Origin: Streptomyces pristinaespiralis
Lineage (GTDB): Bacteria; Actinomycetota; Actinomycetes; Streptomycetales; Streptomycetaceae
Reading direction: 5' to 3'
Length of the DNA: 64,000 nucleotides
NCBI RefSeq assembly: GCF_001278075.1
Contig: NZ_CP011340.1
Coordinates: 2,914,001-2,978,000 of the forward strand
A model generated the notes under the pieces. That model saw nothing but the letters and a program-made list of their open reading frames with translations, made no database searches and had not been told where the DNA came from. The first letter of the stretch is position 1; every line of letters begins with the position of its first letter. Below, piece by piece: positions 38,528 through 47,374 of this stretch. The translations under genes were made by a program, and so were the position numbers.

Positions 38528-39166
38528 GTGGCAACGTTTCGGCTCCAGGGGAGCAAGGTGCTCGCGGTCGAGATGACCGGCGACGCCGTCAGAGCGAAGA
38601 ACGGGTCGATGGTCGCGTACGACGGCCAGATGGCCTTCAAGAAGATGTCCGGCGGTGGCGAGGGCATCCGGGGGATGGTCACCCGCCGCCTCACCGGCGA
38701 GCAGATGACCATGATGGAGGTGAAGGGGCAGGGCACCTGTTACTTCGCCGACCGGGCGAGCGAGATCAATCTCGTGCAGCTGCACGGCGACAAGCTCTAC
38801 GTCGAGTCGAGCAATCTGCTGTGCACCGACGGCGGACTGCGCACCGGCACGACGTTCACCGGACTGCGCGGTGGCGCGAGCGGCAACGGCCTCTTCACGA
38901 CCACCGTCGAGGGCACCGGCCAGGCGGCGATCATGTCGGACGGCACCGCCGTGGTGCTGCGTGTGACGCCCCAGTACCCGCTCTCCGTCGACCCGGGGGC
39001 CTACATCGCCCACCAGGGCAATCTGCGCCAGGACTTCCAGTCCGGCGTGACGTTCCGGACCTTCCTCGGCGAGGGCGGCGGCGAGGCGTTCCAGATCCGC
39101 TTCGAGGGTGACGGGCTGGTCTACGTGCAGCCGAGCGAGCGCAACACCGTCGGAGGGGACGTCTGA
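38528..39166 (+). CDS. AIM24-family protein 1
   Basis: 212-residue protein of the AIM24/TIGR00266 beta-helix family (tryptophan RNA-binding attenuator-like fold). Repeated short strands include FADRASEINLVQLHGDKLYV and GEGGGEAFQIRFEGDGLVYVQ. A GTG start is used; TAACGT at 38515-38520 is seven bases upstream, so the transcript is probably leaderless. First of three tandem family members, overlapping the next by one base. Molecular role not established; mitochondrial Aim24 shapes membrane complexes, and bacterial forms are uncharacterised. Confidence 0.87.
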   Translation: MATFRLQGSKVLAVEMTGDAVRAKNGSMVAYDGQMAFKKMSGGGEGIRGMVTRRLTGEQMTMMEVKGQGTCYFADRASEINLVQLHGDKLYVESSNLLCTDGGLRTGTTFTGLRGGASGNGLFTTTVEGTGQAAIMSDGTAVVLRVTPQYPLSVDPGAYIAHQGNLRQDFQSGVTFRTFLGEGGGEAFQIRFEGDGLVYVQPSERNTVGGDV

Positions 39167-39816
39167 TGCCGTTCCGCGAGATCAACTCCAAGATGGTCGA
39201 GGCGACCGTGTCGCCCGGCCAGAAGATGTTCAGCCAGCGCGGCGCGATGCTCGCGTACCGCGGCGACGTCAGCTTCACGCCGAACATCACCGGCGGCCAG
39301 GGCGGGATCGCCTCGATGATCGGGCGCCGTGTGGCGAACGAGGCGACACCGCTGATGACCGTGGAGGGCAACGGCACGGTGATGTTCGGCCATGGCGGCC
39401 ACCACATCCAGGTCATCCAGCTGACCGGCGACACCCTCTACGTGGAGGCCGACCGCCTGCTCGCCTTCGACGGCACGCTCCAGCAGGGCACCATGTTCAT
39501 GGGCTCGCAGGGCGGGGTCATGGGCATGGTCCGCGGCCAGGTGAGTGGCCAGGGCCTGTTCACCACGACCCTGGGGGGCCACGGCGCCGTCGCGGTGATG
39601 GCGCACGGCGGTGTGATCGAGCTGCCGATCACCCCCGCCCGTCCGGTCCATGTGGACCCGCAGGCGTACGTCGCCCACCACGGCGACGTACGGAACAAGC
39701 TCTCCACCGCGCTCGGCTGGCGCGACATGGTGGGGCGCGGCTCCGGTGAGGCTTTCCAGCTGGAGCTCAGCGGCAACGGTGCGGTGTACGTCCAGGCGTC
39801 GGAGGAGAAGCTGTGA
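39166..39816 (+). CDS. AIM24-family protein 2
   Basis: 216 residues, same fold and length as its upstream paralogue, beginning MPFREINSKMVEATVSPGQK; SQRGAMLAYRGDVSF and GRGSGEAFQLELSGNGAVYV are the clearest family segments. It shares the TGATG overlap with gene 1 and GTGA with gene 3. Three copies in one operon suggest a hetero-oligomeric assembly. Confidence 0.88.
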   Translation: MPFREINSKMVEATVSPGQKMFSQRGAMLAYRGDVSFTPNITGGQGGIASMIGRRVANEATPLMTVEGNGTVMFGHGGHHIQVIQLTGDTLYVEADRLLAFDGTLQQGTMFMGSQGGVMGMVRGQVSGQGLFTTTLGGHGAVAVMAHGGVIELPITPARPVHVDPQAYVAHHGDVRNKLSTALGWRDMVGRGSGEAFQLELSGNGAVYVQASEEKL

Positions 39817-40595
39817 GCACGCCCCCGGTTTTCGACCCGACGACACTGCCGAGCGACGACAACGTCAACGCGTACACCTTCTGTGTGGAGCTGAAGGGCT
39901 CCCAGTGGTTCCTCCAGAAGGGCAAGATGATCGCCTACTACGGGCGCATCGACTTCAACGGAATCGGCCACGGCCGCCTCGACCGGTTGCTGCGGACGTC
40001 GTTCCACTCCCCGCTGCACGCGGGCGACTGGGTGGTGGCGGAGGGCACCGGCAAGATGTTGCTCGCCGACCGCGCCTTCGACGTGAACTCCTTCGACCTG
40101 GACGACGGCAACCTCACGATCCGCTCGGGCAATCTGCTGGCGTACCAGCCCTCGCTGGCGCTGAAGCAGTCGATCGTGCCGGGCTTCTTGACCCTGATCG
40201 GCACCGGCAAGTTCGTGGCGGCCTCGAACGGGCCGGTGGTGTTCATGGAGCCGCCGGTCCGGGTGGATCCGCAGGCGCTGGTGGGGTGGGCGGACTGCCC
40301 GTCGCCCTGCCATCACTACGACCACGGCTACATGAGCGGCCTCATGGGCGGCGTCCGGGCACTGACGGGCATCGGTGGCGCGTCGGGCGAGGAGCACCAG
40401 TTCGAGTTCGTCGGGGCGGGCACGGTGCTGCTGCAGTCGAGCGAGGCGCTGATGCCGGAGCAGGCGACCGGCGTGGTCGGCGCGGAGCCCGGCGTTCCGG
40501 GCTCTCACGGGCCGGCCGGGGGCGCCGGCCAGCACGGTTCCGCACCGCGCCTTCCCGGCCAGCTGGGGGACCTCCAGCGTCGCTTCGGGCTGTGA
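39813..40595 (+). CDS. AIM24-family protein 3 with cysteine/histidine insert
   Basis: 260 residues, the longest of the three. The core matches the paralogues (MIAYYGRIDFNGIGHGRL, then SGEEHQFEFVGAGTVLLQSS). It differs by an insert ADCPSPCHHYDHGY (about 162-175) that looks able to bind a metal, and by a Gly/Pro-rich C-terminal tail of about 45 residues. Ends 123 bases before absC; a structured hairpin region lies between. Confidence 0.87.
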   Translation: MSTPPVFDPTTLPSDDNVNAYTFCVELKGSQWFLQKGKMIAYYGRIDFNGIGHGRLDRLLRTSFHSPLHAGDWVVAEGTGKMLLADRAFDVNSFDLDDGNLTIRSGNLLAYQPSLALKQSIVPGFLTLIGTGKFVAASNGPVVFMEPPVRVDPQALVGWADCPSPCHHYDHGYMSGLMGGVRALTGIGGASGEEHQFEFVGAGTVLLQSSEALMPEQATGVVGAEPGVPGSHGPAGGAGQHGSAPRLPGQLGDLQRRFGL

Positions 40596-40610
40596 GCGGT
40601 AGTCTGCGGA

Positions 40611-40673
40611 GTGTGACGTCGAACGTCTGCGCCCCTGTGCACCCCCTGGTGCGCGGGGTGCCGGGCGTCACAC
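40611..40673 (+). terminator. Nested hairpin after the AIM24 operon
   Basis: Outer stem GTGTGACG/CGTCACAC (40611-40618 with 40666-40673) encloses an inner stem GCACCCC/GGGGTGC (40639-40645 with 40655-40661). Probably the operon terminator, but it also lies just upstream of the absC promoter. Confidence 0.55.
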
Positions 40674-40718
40674 CCTCCGACTTCGTCCGCTTTTCAACTT
40701 CTTAGGTAGAATCCATAT

Positions 40719-41195
40719 ATGGAGACCGAGACGGCCACTCGCTGGCTTACCGATGACGAGCAGTGCACCTGGCGCACGCATCTGGAAGTCAACAAGCTGC
40801 TGATGCACCAGCTCGAGAAGGACCTCCAGCCGTTCGGCCTGACCAACAACGACTACGAGATCCTGGTGAACCTCTCGGAGTCGCCGGACCGGCGGATGCG
40901 GATGAGCGACCTCGCGGCGGCGACGCTCCAGTCGAAGAGCCGGCTGTCGCACCAGGTCACCCGTATGGAGAGCGCCGGCCTGGTCCGGCGGGAGAACTGC
41001 GAGTCGGACCGGCGCGGCCTGTACGCCGTGCTCACCGACGAGGGCGTCGCGACCATGCGGAAGGTGGCGCCGCACCATGTCGCCTCCGTCCGCAAGCACT
41101 TCATCGACCTGCTGTCGCCGGAGGCGCTCGCGGAACTGCGGGAGTCACTGACCCCGGTCGCCGAGCACCTGCGCGGACGGCGCGGCAAGCTCTAG
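40719..41195 (+). CDS. absC: MarR-family regulator AbsC
   Basis: 158-residue MarR-type winged-helix dimer. Sequence (METETATRWLTDDEQCTWRT start; LQSKSRLSHQVTRMESAGLV recognition helix; wing ESDRRGLYAVLTDEG) and position next to the RapA-type kinase match AbsC (SCO5405). AbsC is known in S. coelicolor to affect actinorhodin and undecylprodigiosin production and to repress the coelibactin cluster in relation to zinc. TAGAAT at 40707-40712 is seven bases before the ATG, indicating a leaderless transcript. Whether this strain has coelibactin is unknown. Confidence 0.88.
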   Translation: METETATRWLTDDEQCTWRTHLEVNKLLMHQLEKDLQPFGLTNNDYEILVNLSESPDRRMRMSDLAAATLQSKSRLSHQVTRMESAGLVRRENCESDRRGLYAVLTDEGVATMRKVAPHHVASVRKHFIDLLSPEALAELRESLTPVAEHLRGRRGKL

Positions 41196-41264
41196 CGGCG
41201 GCATCCGGCGGCAGAGCCCCGCGCGGCCCCGCGCCGGGCCGGCCACCGGCCGGTGACGGCGCAG

Positions 41265-42671
41265 CTACCCGCGGGCCGCGTCCGGCAGGGTCAGCTCGAA
41301 CACCGCCCCGCCTGACGGCGAACGGCCGACCGTGAGCGTCCCTCGGTGGCGGTGTGCGACGTCGCGGGCGATCGCCAGGCCGAGGCCGGCACCGCCCTCG
41401 TCCCTGGTGCGTGCGTCGTCGAGCCGTACGAACCGTTCGAAGATCCGCTCACGCTGCTCCTCCGGCACGCCCGTGCCGTCGTCGGCGACGGCCAGCACGA
41501 TCCGGCCGCCCTTCCGGCGCACGGAGGCGGTGACCGAGGCGACGGCGTGACGCTGTGCGTTGTCGAGCAGATTGCCGATCACCCGCCCCAGCTGGGCGCG
41601 CGAACCGGCCACCTGCAACCCCTGTGTCACGGCCAGTTCGACCGGTACGCGGTCACCGGCCCTGCGCGCCACCTCCTCCGTCAGCAGCTGCGCCGGATCC
41701 AGGGTCGCCGATCCGGGCCGCTCCCCCGCGTCCAGCCGGGCCAGCATCAGCAGGTCCGCGGCCAGCTGCTGGAGCCGCACGGTGTCCTCCACCGCGCCGG
41801 GCACATCGAGCAACTCCGGGTGCGCCGCGCCCACTTCGAGCTGCGTGCGCAGCGAGGCGATGGGGCTGCGCAGCTCGTGAGAGGCGTCCGCGACGAAGCG
41901 GCGCTGCCGCTCCACGGAGGCCTCGAGGGCGGCCAGCGTCTCGTTCGTCGTCCTCGCGAGCCTCGCGACCTCGTCCCCCGAGCCCGGCTCGGGCACGCGC
42001 CGCGAAAGGTCCTCGGAGCGGGTGATGGCCGCCATCTCGCGCCTGATGCCCTCGACGGGCCCGAGCGCACGGCGGGTCACCAGCCAGGTGACGAGGCCGA
42101 CGACGGCGAGAAGCAGCGGCAGGCCGACGAGCATCGCGTCGCGCACGGTGGTGACCGCGTCCTGCTCGGTGGTCAGCGGCGCACCCGCGTACACGGTCGC
42201 CGTCCGGTCGTCGTCGAGACGGACCTCGACGGAGGCGAAGCGGTGGTCGGCGCTGTCGCCGTCCACGGTGGCGGTGCCGGAGGTCAGCTCCGGGTCGTCG
42301 GACGAGACCTCTCCCCGGACGGCGTCGTCGTCGCCGTCGTCGCCCTCACGGGGCTGCGCCTGGGGCCGGACGTCCGCGCTGGCTGTCCCCGAGACGGCCT
42401 GAAGATGCTCGCTGACGGCGAGCACCCTGCCGTCGTCCCCGACGACCTGGACGGGGCGTTCGTCGTCCTCGTCGGGCAGTTCCAGCTCTCCGTAGGGCAC
42501 ACCGAGCGCGATCTGGGACGCCACGTCCCGGGCGGCGACCTCCGCCTGGAGATCGGTGCGGTCGATCAGGTTCGCCCGCAGGGAGAGCAGGACGGCGGTC
42601 CCGGCGGCGATCAGCGCCACGGCGACCACCAGGGTCGCGCCGAGCGCGGCCCTGGCCCGCACCGACCTCAT
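41265..42671 (-). CDS. rapA2: Sensor histidine kinase, RapA2-like
   Basis: 468-residue membrane kinase. It has TM1 (about 8-30), an acidic extracytoplasmic loop (about 31-175), TM2 (about 176-196), a HAMP domain (about 197-250), HisKA with DASHELRSPIASL and an ATPase domain with NLLDNAQRHA and GLGLAIARDVAHRHRG. The loop is Asp/Glu-rich (EGDDGDDDAV), like the neighbouring PepSY protein. It overlaps the regulator gene by four bases. By order and type it corresponds to SCO5404 RapA2, reported to influence actinorhodin and a type I polyketide. Confidence 0.87.
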   Translation of the reverse strand: MRSVRARAALGATLVVAVALIAAGTAVLLSLRANLIDRTDLQAEVAARDVASQIALGVPYGELELPDEDDERPVQVVGDDGRVLAVSEHLQAVSGTASADVRPQAQPREGDDGDDDAVRGEVSSDDPELTSGTATVDGDSADHRFASVEVRLDDDRTATVYAGAPLTTEQDAVTTVRDAMLVGLPLLLAVVGLVTWLVTRRALGPVEGIRREMAAITRSEDLSRRVPEPGSGDEVARLARTTNETLAALEASVERQRRFVADASHELRSPIASLRTQLEVGAAHPELLDVPGAVEDTVRLQQLAADLLMLARLDAGERPGSATLDPAQLLTEEVARRAGDRVPVELAVTQGLQVAGSRAQLGRVIGNLLDNAQRHAVASVTASVRRKGGRIVLAVADDGTGVPEEQRERIFERFVRLDDARTRDEGGAGLGLAIARDVAHRHRGTLTVGRSPSGGAVFELTLPDAARG

Positions 42672-43339
42672 GACGACTCCACCGCCACCAGCCGGTATCC
42701 GGCGCCGCGCACGGTCAGGATGCGGTCCGCGCCGAGCTTGCGGCGCAGTGCGCTGATGTAGACCTCGACGATGTTCGGATCGCCCTCGTACGCGAAGTCC
42801 CAGACGTGCTCGAGGATCTCGGGCTTGCCGACGACCTCGTCGGTGCGTGTCGCCAGGTGCTCCAGCACCGCGAACTCCTTCGCGGTGAGGGCGACTTCCT
42901 CTCCGCCCGCGTGGACACGGCGGGTGGCCGTGTCCACGCGCAGGTCGCCCGCCGTCAGGACGGGCGAACCGCCCGCCCTGCCGCGCCGCCGGAGCAGCGC
43001 CTTGACCCGGGCGACGAGGACGACGTACGAGAAGGGCTTGGTCAGGTAGTCGTCCGCGCCGGTGTCGAGGCCCTCCGCCTCGTCGTACTCGCCGTCCTTG
43101 GCGGTCAGCATCAGGACGGGCACGTCGTGGCCGGCGGCGCGCAGCGCGGCGCAGACGCGGTAGCCGTTCATGCCCGGCAGCATGATGTCCAGCACGACCA
43201 GGTCATGGACGCCCTCGGTGGCGCGGTGCAGGCCCTCCAGTCCGTCGTGGACGACGTCCACGGCGTACCCCTCGGCGGTCAGGCCCGCGGCGAGGGAGCG
43301 CGCGAGCCGCCTCTCGTCCTCCACGATCAGCAACCTCAT
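42668..43339 (-). CDS. rapA1: OmpR-family response regulator, RapA1-like
   Basis: 223-residue regulator. The receiver domain has E7/D8, phospho-acceptor D51 (LVVLDIMLPGMNG) and the lysine in TKPFSYV; the C-terminal winged helix ends GAGYRLV. Partner of the overlapping kinase gene. The divergent PepSY gene and an array of TTCAG repeats between them (43374-43400) suggest direct autoregulation. Symbol assigned from synteny with SCO5403. Confidence 0.88.
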   Translation of the reverse strand: MRLLIVEDERRLARSLAAGLTAEGYAVDVVHDGLEGLHRATEGVHDLVVLDIMLPGMNGYRVCAALRAAGHDVPVLMLTAKDGEYDEAEGLDTGADDYLTKPFSYVVLVARVKALLRRRGRAGGSPVLTAGDLRVDTATRRVHAGGEEVALTAKEFAVLEHLATRTDEVVGKPEILEHVWDFAYEGDPNIVEVYISALRRKLGADRILTVRGAGYRLVAVESS

Positions 43340-43373
43340 GGCCCCAGGGTCCCAAAAGGAAGCTGAAGATCTC

Positions 43374-43400
43374 TTCAGGCGGCTTCAGGCTGCGTTCAGC
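43374..43400 (+). promoter_or_regulatory. TTCAG direct repeats, candidate response-regulator box
   Basis: TTCAG begins at 43374, 43384 and 43395, spaced 10 and 11 bases, with a further copy inverted at 43363-43367. Helical-turn spacing is typical of OmpR-type sites. It lies between the rapA1-type gene and the PepSY gene. Confidence 0.65.
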
Positions 43401-43471
43401 ATGGCGCGGCAAGAGTGGATCCCGTTGCTGACGCATCAGCACGACTCGGCACAACGACTCGGGAGAACCTC

Positions 43472-44110
43472 ATGAAGCGCAAGCTTGTCATCGCGACCGT
43501 GGCGGCGGCGGTGCTGGTCGGCGGCGGTACGTACACGGCTGCGGCGGTGTCGGACGACGACGCGCCGGCCGCCGCCGCGCGGGGCTCGGTGCCCGTCACG
43601 GTGCAGGACCGTGACGACCGAGACGACGACCGCGACGACGACGCGTCCGAGGACAGGTCCGCGGCGCCCGCCGGGTCCGTCACCGCGGCGCAGGCCGTGG
43701 CCGCGGCCCTCGAGCACACGCGAGGCACCGTGAGCTCCGTCGACCTCGACGACGACGGGGACCGCCATTGGGAGGTCGACGTCCTCGGCAAGGACGACCG
43801 CGAGCACGAGCTCCACGTCGACGTGAGGACGGGCGCGGTGCGGGAGGACAGGTCCGAGAGCGAGGACGACGACCGGGACGACCGCGCCGCCCTGCGTGCC
43901 GCGTCGGTGGACGCCCGCGAGGCGGTGACGGCGGCCCTCAGGTCCCACCCGGGCACGGCGGTGACGTCGGCCGGCTTCGAGGACGAGGGGACGGCCCACT
44001 GGGAGGTCGAACTCGGCGACGCCAAGGGCGGCGACGAGGACGCCGACGAGCGTGAGGTGAGGGTCGACGCGAAGACGTCGAAGGTCACGACGGACCCCGA
44101 GGACGACTGA
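43472..44110 (+). CDS. Exported PepSY-domain protein
   Basis: 212 residues. A signal or anchor (KRKLVIATVAAAVLVGGG) is followed by two PepSY-type repeats (about 70-125 and 145-210), each with a HWEV core strand, joined by very acidic Asp/Arg stretches. PepSY proteins often act as protease inhibitors or envelope sensors, and genes like this commonly sit beside OmpR-type two-component systems. GGGAGAA lies five bases before the ATG. It is the probable target of the divergent RapA1/RapA2 pair. Confidence 0.85.
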   Translation: MKRKLVIATVAAAVLVGGGTYTAAAVSDDDAPAAAARGSVPVTVQDRDDRDDDRDDDASEDRSAAPAGSVTAAQAVAAALEHTRGTVSSVDLDDDGDRHWEVDVLGKDDREHELHVDVRTGAVREDRSESEDDDRDDRAALRAASVDAREAVTAALRSHPGTAVTSAGFEDEGTAHWEVELGDAKGGDEDADEREVRVDAKTSKVTTDPEDD

Positions 44111-44415
44111 CCTTTCCCCTGCCCGCCCCTTCCCGAAACCGGGGACTCCGCCCCCGGACCCCCGCGCCTCAAACGCCGGCGAGGCTGGAGTAATCGGCCC
44201 GTCCGGCGTTCGAGGGCACCACGCGAAGGCGCGGTACGGGGGCCGGCCCCGGTTACGGGAAGGGGCGGAGTGGGGAACAAGCCCGCCGCAGGCACAGCCA
44301 CCGGGTGACAGCCGAGCCCGTCGGCCGGGCAGCCAGGCAGCCCGGGGGTGTGCCAGGTCCGGGCGGGGCGGCCGCGGTGCCCCGGGGCCCGGGCGGAAGC
44401 CGGTAAGAGGAACGG
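44111..44415. other. 305-base gap between PepSY and meaB genes
   Basis: Occupied mostly by the palindromic intergenic repeat at 44123-44268. The remainder, up to the meaB stop, is GC-rich and shows no gene or obvious signal. Confidence 0.5.
44123..44268. repeat. Streptomyces-type palindromic intergenic repeat
   Basis: 146-base element. The ends are near-perfect inverted repeats (44123-44144 with 44247-44268; CCGCCCCTTCCCG against CGGGAAGGGGCGG). An inner imperfect hairpin carries the segments CAAACGCCGGCGAGGCTGG and GGCCCGTCCGGCGTTCGAGG. From memory, such elements are dispersed in many Streptomyces genomes between convergent or unrelated genes. Mobility and function are unknown. Confidence 0.75.
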
Positions 44416-45372
44416 TCAGGACTGCGTCAGGCCCGCCACCAGTTCGTCCGCCGCCCGGTACGGGTCCAGCTCACCCGCGACGATGCGTTCCGCGAGCGCG
44501 CCCAGGCGCCGGTCGCCGTGCAGGTCGCCGATGCGTTCCCGCAGCGCCGTGACGGCGATCGTCTCGACCTCCGTCGCCGCCCGGCGGGCGCGGCGCTCGG
44601 AGAGGACGCCGTGCTCCTCCATCCAGGCCCGGTGCTTCTCCAGCGCCTCGACGACCTCGTCGATGCCCTCGCCCCGCGCGGCGACCGTCTTCACGATCGG
44701 CGGGCGCCAGTCCCCCGGCCCCCGGGACTCGCCCAGGCCCAGCATGTGGTTGAGCTCGCGGGCCGTGGCGTCGGCCCCGTCGCGGTCCGCCTTGTTGACG
44801 ACGTAGACGTCACCGATCTCGAGGATGCCCGCCTTCGCGGCCTGGATGCCGTCACCCATGCCGGGGGCCAGGAGCACCACCGAGGTGTCGGCCTGGGAGG
44901 CGATCTCCACCTCCGACTGGCCGACGCCGACCGTCTCGACCAGGACGACGTCGCAGCCGGCCGCGTCCAGGACGCGGATCGCCTGCGGCGCCGCCCACGC
45001 GAGGCCACCCAGGTGGCCCCGGGTGGCCATGGAGCGGATGTAGACGCCCGGGTCGGAGGCGTGCTCTGACATGCGGACGCGGTCCCCGAGCAGCGCCCCG
45101 CCCGAGAAGGGCGAGGACGGGTCGACGGCCAGGACGCCGACCCGCTTCCCGGCCTTCCGGTAGGCGGAGACGAGCGCCGAGGTGGACGTGGACTTGCCGA
45201 CGCCCGGCGAGCCCGTCAGACCCACCACGTACGCACCGCCGGTCAGCGGGGCCAGCGCCGCCATGACCTCACGCAGCTGCGGCGACGCCCCCTCCACGAG
45301 TGAGATCAGCCGGGCCACGGCGCGCGGCCGGCCCTCTCTCGCCTGGGCGACCAGCTGGGGGACGTCCACCAT
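44416..45372 (-). CDS. meaB: MeaB-type GTPase, chaperone of B12-dependent acyl-CoA mutases
   Basis: 318-residue G3E GTPase that loads and protects methylmalonyl-CoA or isobutyryl-CoA mutase. Walker A is GSPGVGKST (54-62), Mg/switch motifs are VDPSSPFSGG and VETVGVGQSE, and NKAD is the guanine-recognition motif. The C-terminal helical arm promotes dimerisation. It is 60 bases after the thiolase gene on the same strand, and methylmalonyl-CoA epimerase is divergent from that gene, so the block belongs to C4 acyl-CoA metabolism with icmA. Confidence 0.95.
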   Translation of the reverse strand: MVDVPQLVAQAREGRPRAVARLISLVEGASPQLREVMAALAPLTGGAYVVGLTGSPGVGKSTSTSALVSAYRKAGKRVGVLAVDPSSPFSGGALLGDRVRMSEHASDPGVYIRSMATRGHLGGLAWAAPQAIRVLDAAGCDVVLVETVGVGQSEVEIASQADTSVVLLAPGMGDGIQAAKAGILEIGDVYVVNKADRDGADATARELNHMLGLGESRGPGDWRPPIVKTVAARGEGIDEVVEALEKHRAWMEEHGVLSERRARRAATEVETIAVTALRERIGDLHGDRRLGALAERIVAGELDPYRAADELVAGLTQS

Positions 45373-45432
45373 CGTGCTGCTCCGATCGTTTCGCGCGTAC
45401 GGGCTTCGGCCCTGGGTGACTGCTACCCGTGC

Positions 45433-46635
45433 TTACTTGGCGGGGACGCGGACGATGAGAGCGTCACCCTGACCGCCGCCTCCGCACAGCGCCGCCGCAC
45501 CGACGCCGCCGCCGCGGCGCTTGAGCTCCAGCGCCAGGTGGAGCACCACCCGGGCGCCGGACATGCCGATCGGGTGGCCGAGCGCGATCGCGCCACCGTT
45601 CACGTTCACCTTTTCCGGGGTGACGCCGAGGTCCTTCATTGACTGGTGGGCGACGGCCGCGAACGCCTCGTTGATCTCGATGAGGTCCAGGTCGGAGACC
45701 TCCAGGCCCTCCTTCTTCAGGGCGTGCCTGATGGCGTTCGACGGCTGGGACTGCAGCGAGTTGTCGGGGCCCGCCACGTTGCCGTGGGCGCCGATCTCCG
45801 CGATCCACTCCAGGCCCAGCTCCTCGGCCTTGGCCTTGCTCATCACGACGACGGCGGCCGCACCGTCCGAGATCTGCGAGGACGTGCCGGCGGTGATGGT
45901 GCCGTCCTTGGCGAACGCCGGGCGCAGCCGGCCGAGCGACTCGGCCGTCGTCTCGGGACGGATGCCCTCGTCCTTGGAGAACAGGACCGGGTCGCCCTTG
46001 CGCTGCGGGATCTCGACGGGCGTGATCTCCGCCTCGAAGAGGCCGTTCTTCTGGGCGGCCGCGGCCCGCTGGTGGGAGAGCGCGGCGATCTCGTCCTGCA
46101 CCGCGCGCGGGATGCCGAGGCGGGTGTTGTGCTTCTCCGTCGATTCGCCCATGGCGACGTTCTCGAAGGAGTCGGTCAGGCCGTCGTGCGCCATCGAGTC
46201 GAGCATCTCGATCGCGCCGTACTTGTAGCCCTCACGGGACTTCGGCAGCAGGTGCGGCGCGTTGGTCATGGACTCCTGGCCGCCGGCGACGACGATGTCG
46301 AACTCGCCGGCGCGGATCAGCTGGTCGGCGAGCGCGATGGCGTCGAGGCCGGACAGGCAGACCTTGTTGATGGTGAGCGCGGGGACGTTCATCGGGATGC
46401 CCGCCTTGACGGCGGCCTGGCGGGCGGGGATCTGGCCCGCGCCGGCCTGGAGCACCTGGCCCATGATCACGTACTGCACCTGATCTCCGCCGATGCCCGC
46501 CCGGTCGAGCGCCGCCTTGATGGCGAAGCCGCCGAGGTCGGCACCGGAGAAGGACTTGAGCGAGCCGAGCAGGCGGCCCATGGGCGTGCGGGCTCCCGCG
46601 ACGATCACGGAGGTGTTGCCGGTCTTTCCAGACAT
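45433..46635 (-). CDS. Acetyl-CoA C-acetyltransferase (thiolase)
   Basis: 400-residue biosynthetic-type thiolase that condenses or cleaves acetoacetyl-CoA. The nucleophilic cysteine lies in [10 protein letters not shown] (about 89). NEAFAAVA and [16 protein letters not shown] carry the catalytic histidines, and [10 protein letters not shown] the second catalytic cysteine near the C-terminus. ATG 46635 is preferred over a GTG six bases upstream because of spacing to AAGGGGAT. Followed by meaB; divergent from mce. By position it matches SCO5399. Confidence 0.95.
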   Translation of the reverse strand: MSGKTGNTSVIVAGARTPMGRLLGSLKSFSGADLGGFAIKAALDRAGIGGDQVQYVIMGQVLQAGAGQIPARQAAVKAGIPMNVPALTINKVCLSGLDAIALADQLIRAGEFDIVVAGGQESMTNAPHLLPKSREGYKYGAIEMLDSMAHDGLTDSFENVAMGESTEKHNTRLGIPRAVQDEIAALSHQRAAAAQKNGLFEAEITPVEIPQRKGDPVLFSKDEGIRPETTAESLGRLRPAFAKDGTITAGTSSQISDGAAAVVVMSKAKAEELGLEWIAEIGAHGNVAGPDNSLQSQPSNAIRHALKKEGLEVSDLDLIEINEAFAAVAHQSMKDLGVTPEKVNVNGGAIALGHPIGMSGARVVLHLALELKRRGGGVGAAALCGGGGQGDALIVRVPAK

Positions 46636-46778
46636 GAGCACGATCCCCTTCCAGCCGCAGCTGAGGAGTGAACGAGGGTTTACTCAAATGTACTGAGCGG
46701 TACTGCTCCGGGTCACCGTGCCGCCGGTGTGATCGCGCGCACGTTGCGTAACCGGCCGCCGGGCGCTGCACTGGTCGA

Positions 46779-47207
46779 ATGCTGACGCGAATCGACCACA
46801 TCGGGATCGCCTGCTTCGACCTCGACAGGACTGTCGAGTTCTACCGGGCCACGTACGGCTTCGAGGTGTTCCACTCCGAGGTCAACGAGGAGCAGGGCGT
46901 ACGGGAAGCCATGCTCAAGATCAATGAGACGTCCGACGGCGGCGCCTCCTACCTCCAGCTGCTGGAGCCGACCCGGGAGGACTCCGCGGTCGGAAAGTGG
47001 CTGGCCAAGAACGGCGAAGGTGTTCACCACATCGCATTCGGAACGGCCGACGTGGACGCGGACGCGCAGGACATCCGCGACAAGGGCGTGCGTGTGCTGT
47101 ACGACGAACCGCGTATCGGCTCGATGGGCTCGCGTATCACCTTCCTCCACCCCAAGGACTGCCACGGCGTACTGACCGAACTCGTCACGTCTGCAACGGA
47201 GCACTGA
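46779..47207 (+). CDS. mce: Methylmalonyl-CoA epimerase
   Basis: 142-residue VOC-fold metalloenzyme interconverting (R)- and (S)-methylmalonyl-CoA. Metal ligands are visible as H7 (TRIDHIGIA), the histidine of GVHHIAFG and the glutamate of VLTELVTS; the length matches the family. It connects propionyl-CoA carboxylation with methylmalonyl-CoA mutase and supplies extender units for polyketides. Divergent from the thiolase; next gene downstream is scy. Confidence 0.95.
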   Translation: MLTRIDHIGIACFDLDRTVEFYRATYGFEVFHSEVNEEQGVREAMLKINETSDGGASYLQLLEPTREDSAVGKWLAKNGEGVHHIAFGTADVDADAQDIRDKGVRVLYDEPRIGSMGSRITFLHPKDCHGVLTELVTSATEH

Positions 47208-47252
47208 CCCTAAGGATTCCCGGCCCGGTAGAGTGGGCCGTTCCGGGCCGGG
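47205..47252 (+). promoter_or_regulatory. Candidate scy promoter and overlapping hairpin
   Basis: TGACCC (47205-47210), 18 bases, then TAGAGT (47229-47234). A 10-bp inverted repeat (47219-47228 with 47243-47252) straddles the -10, and could instead be the mce terminator. The two readings are not exclusive. Confidence 0.4.
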
Positions 47253-47374
47253 GCCGGGTCGGGGCCGTGCCGCGTCTCCGTCGTTGATCTGTCACCATTC
47301 CCCGGGGGGCCGTTCGCCGGCGAACGGTGCTCGTTTGGAGACAGTTGCGACCAGGGGACGGATGGGACCGCGCA

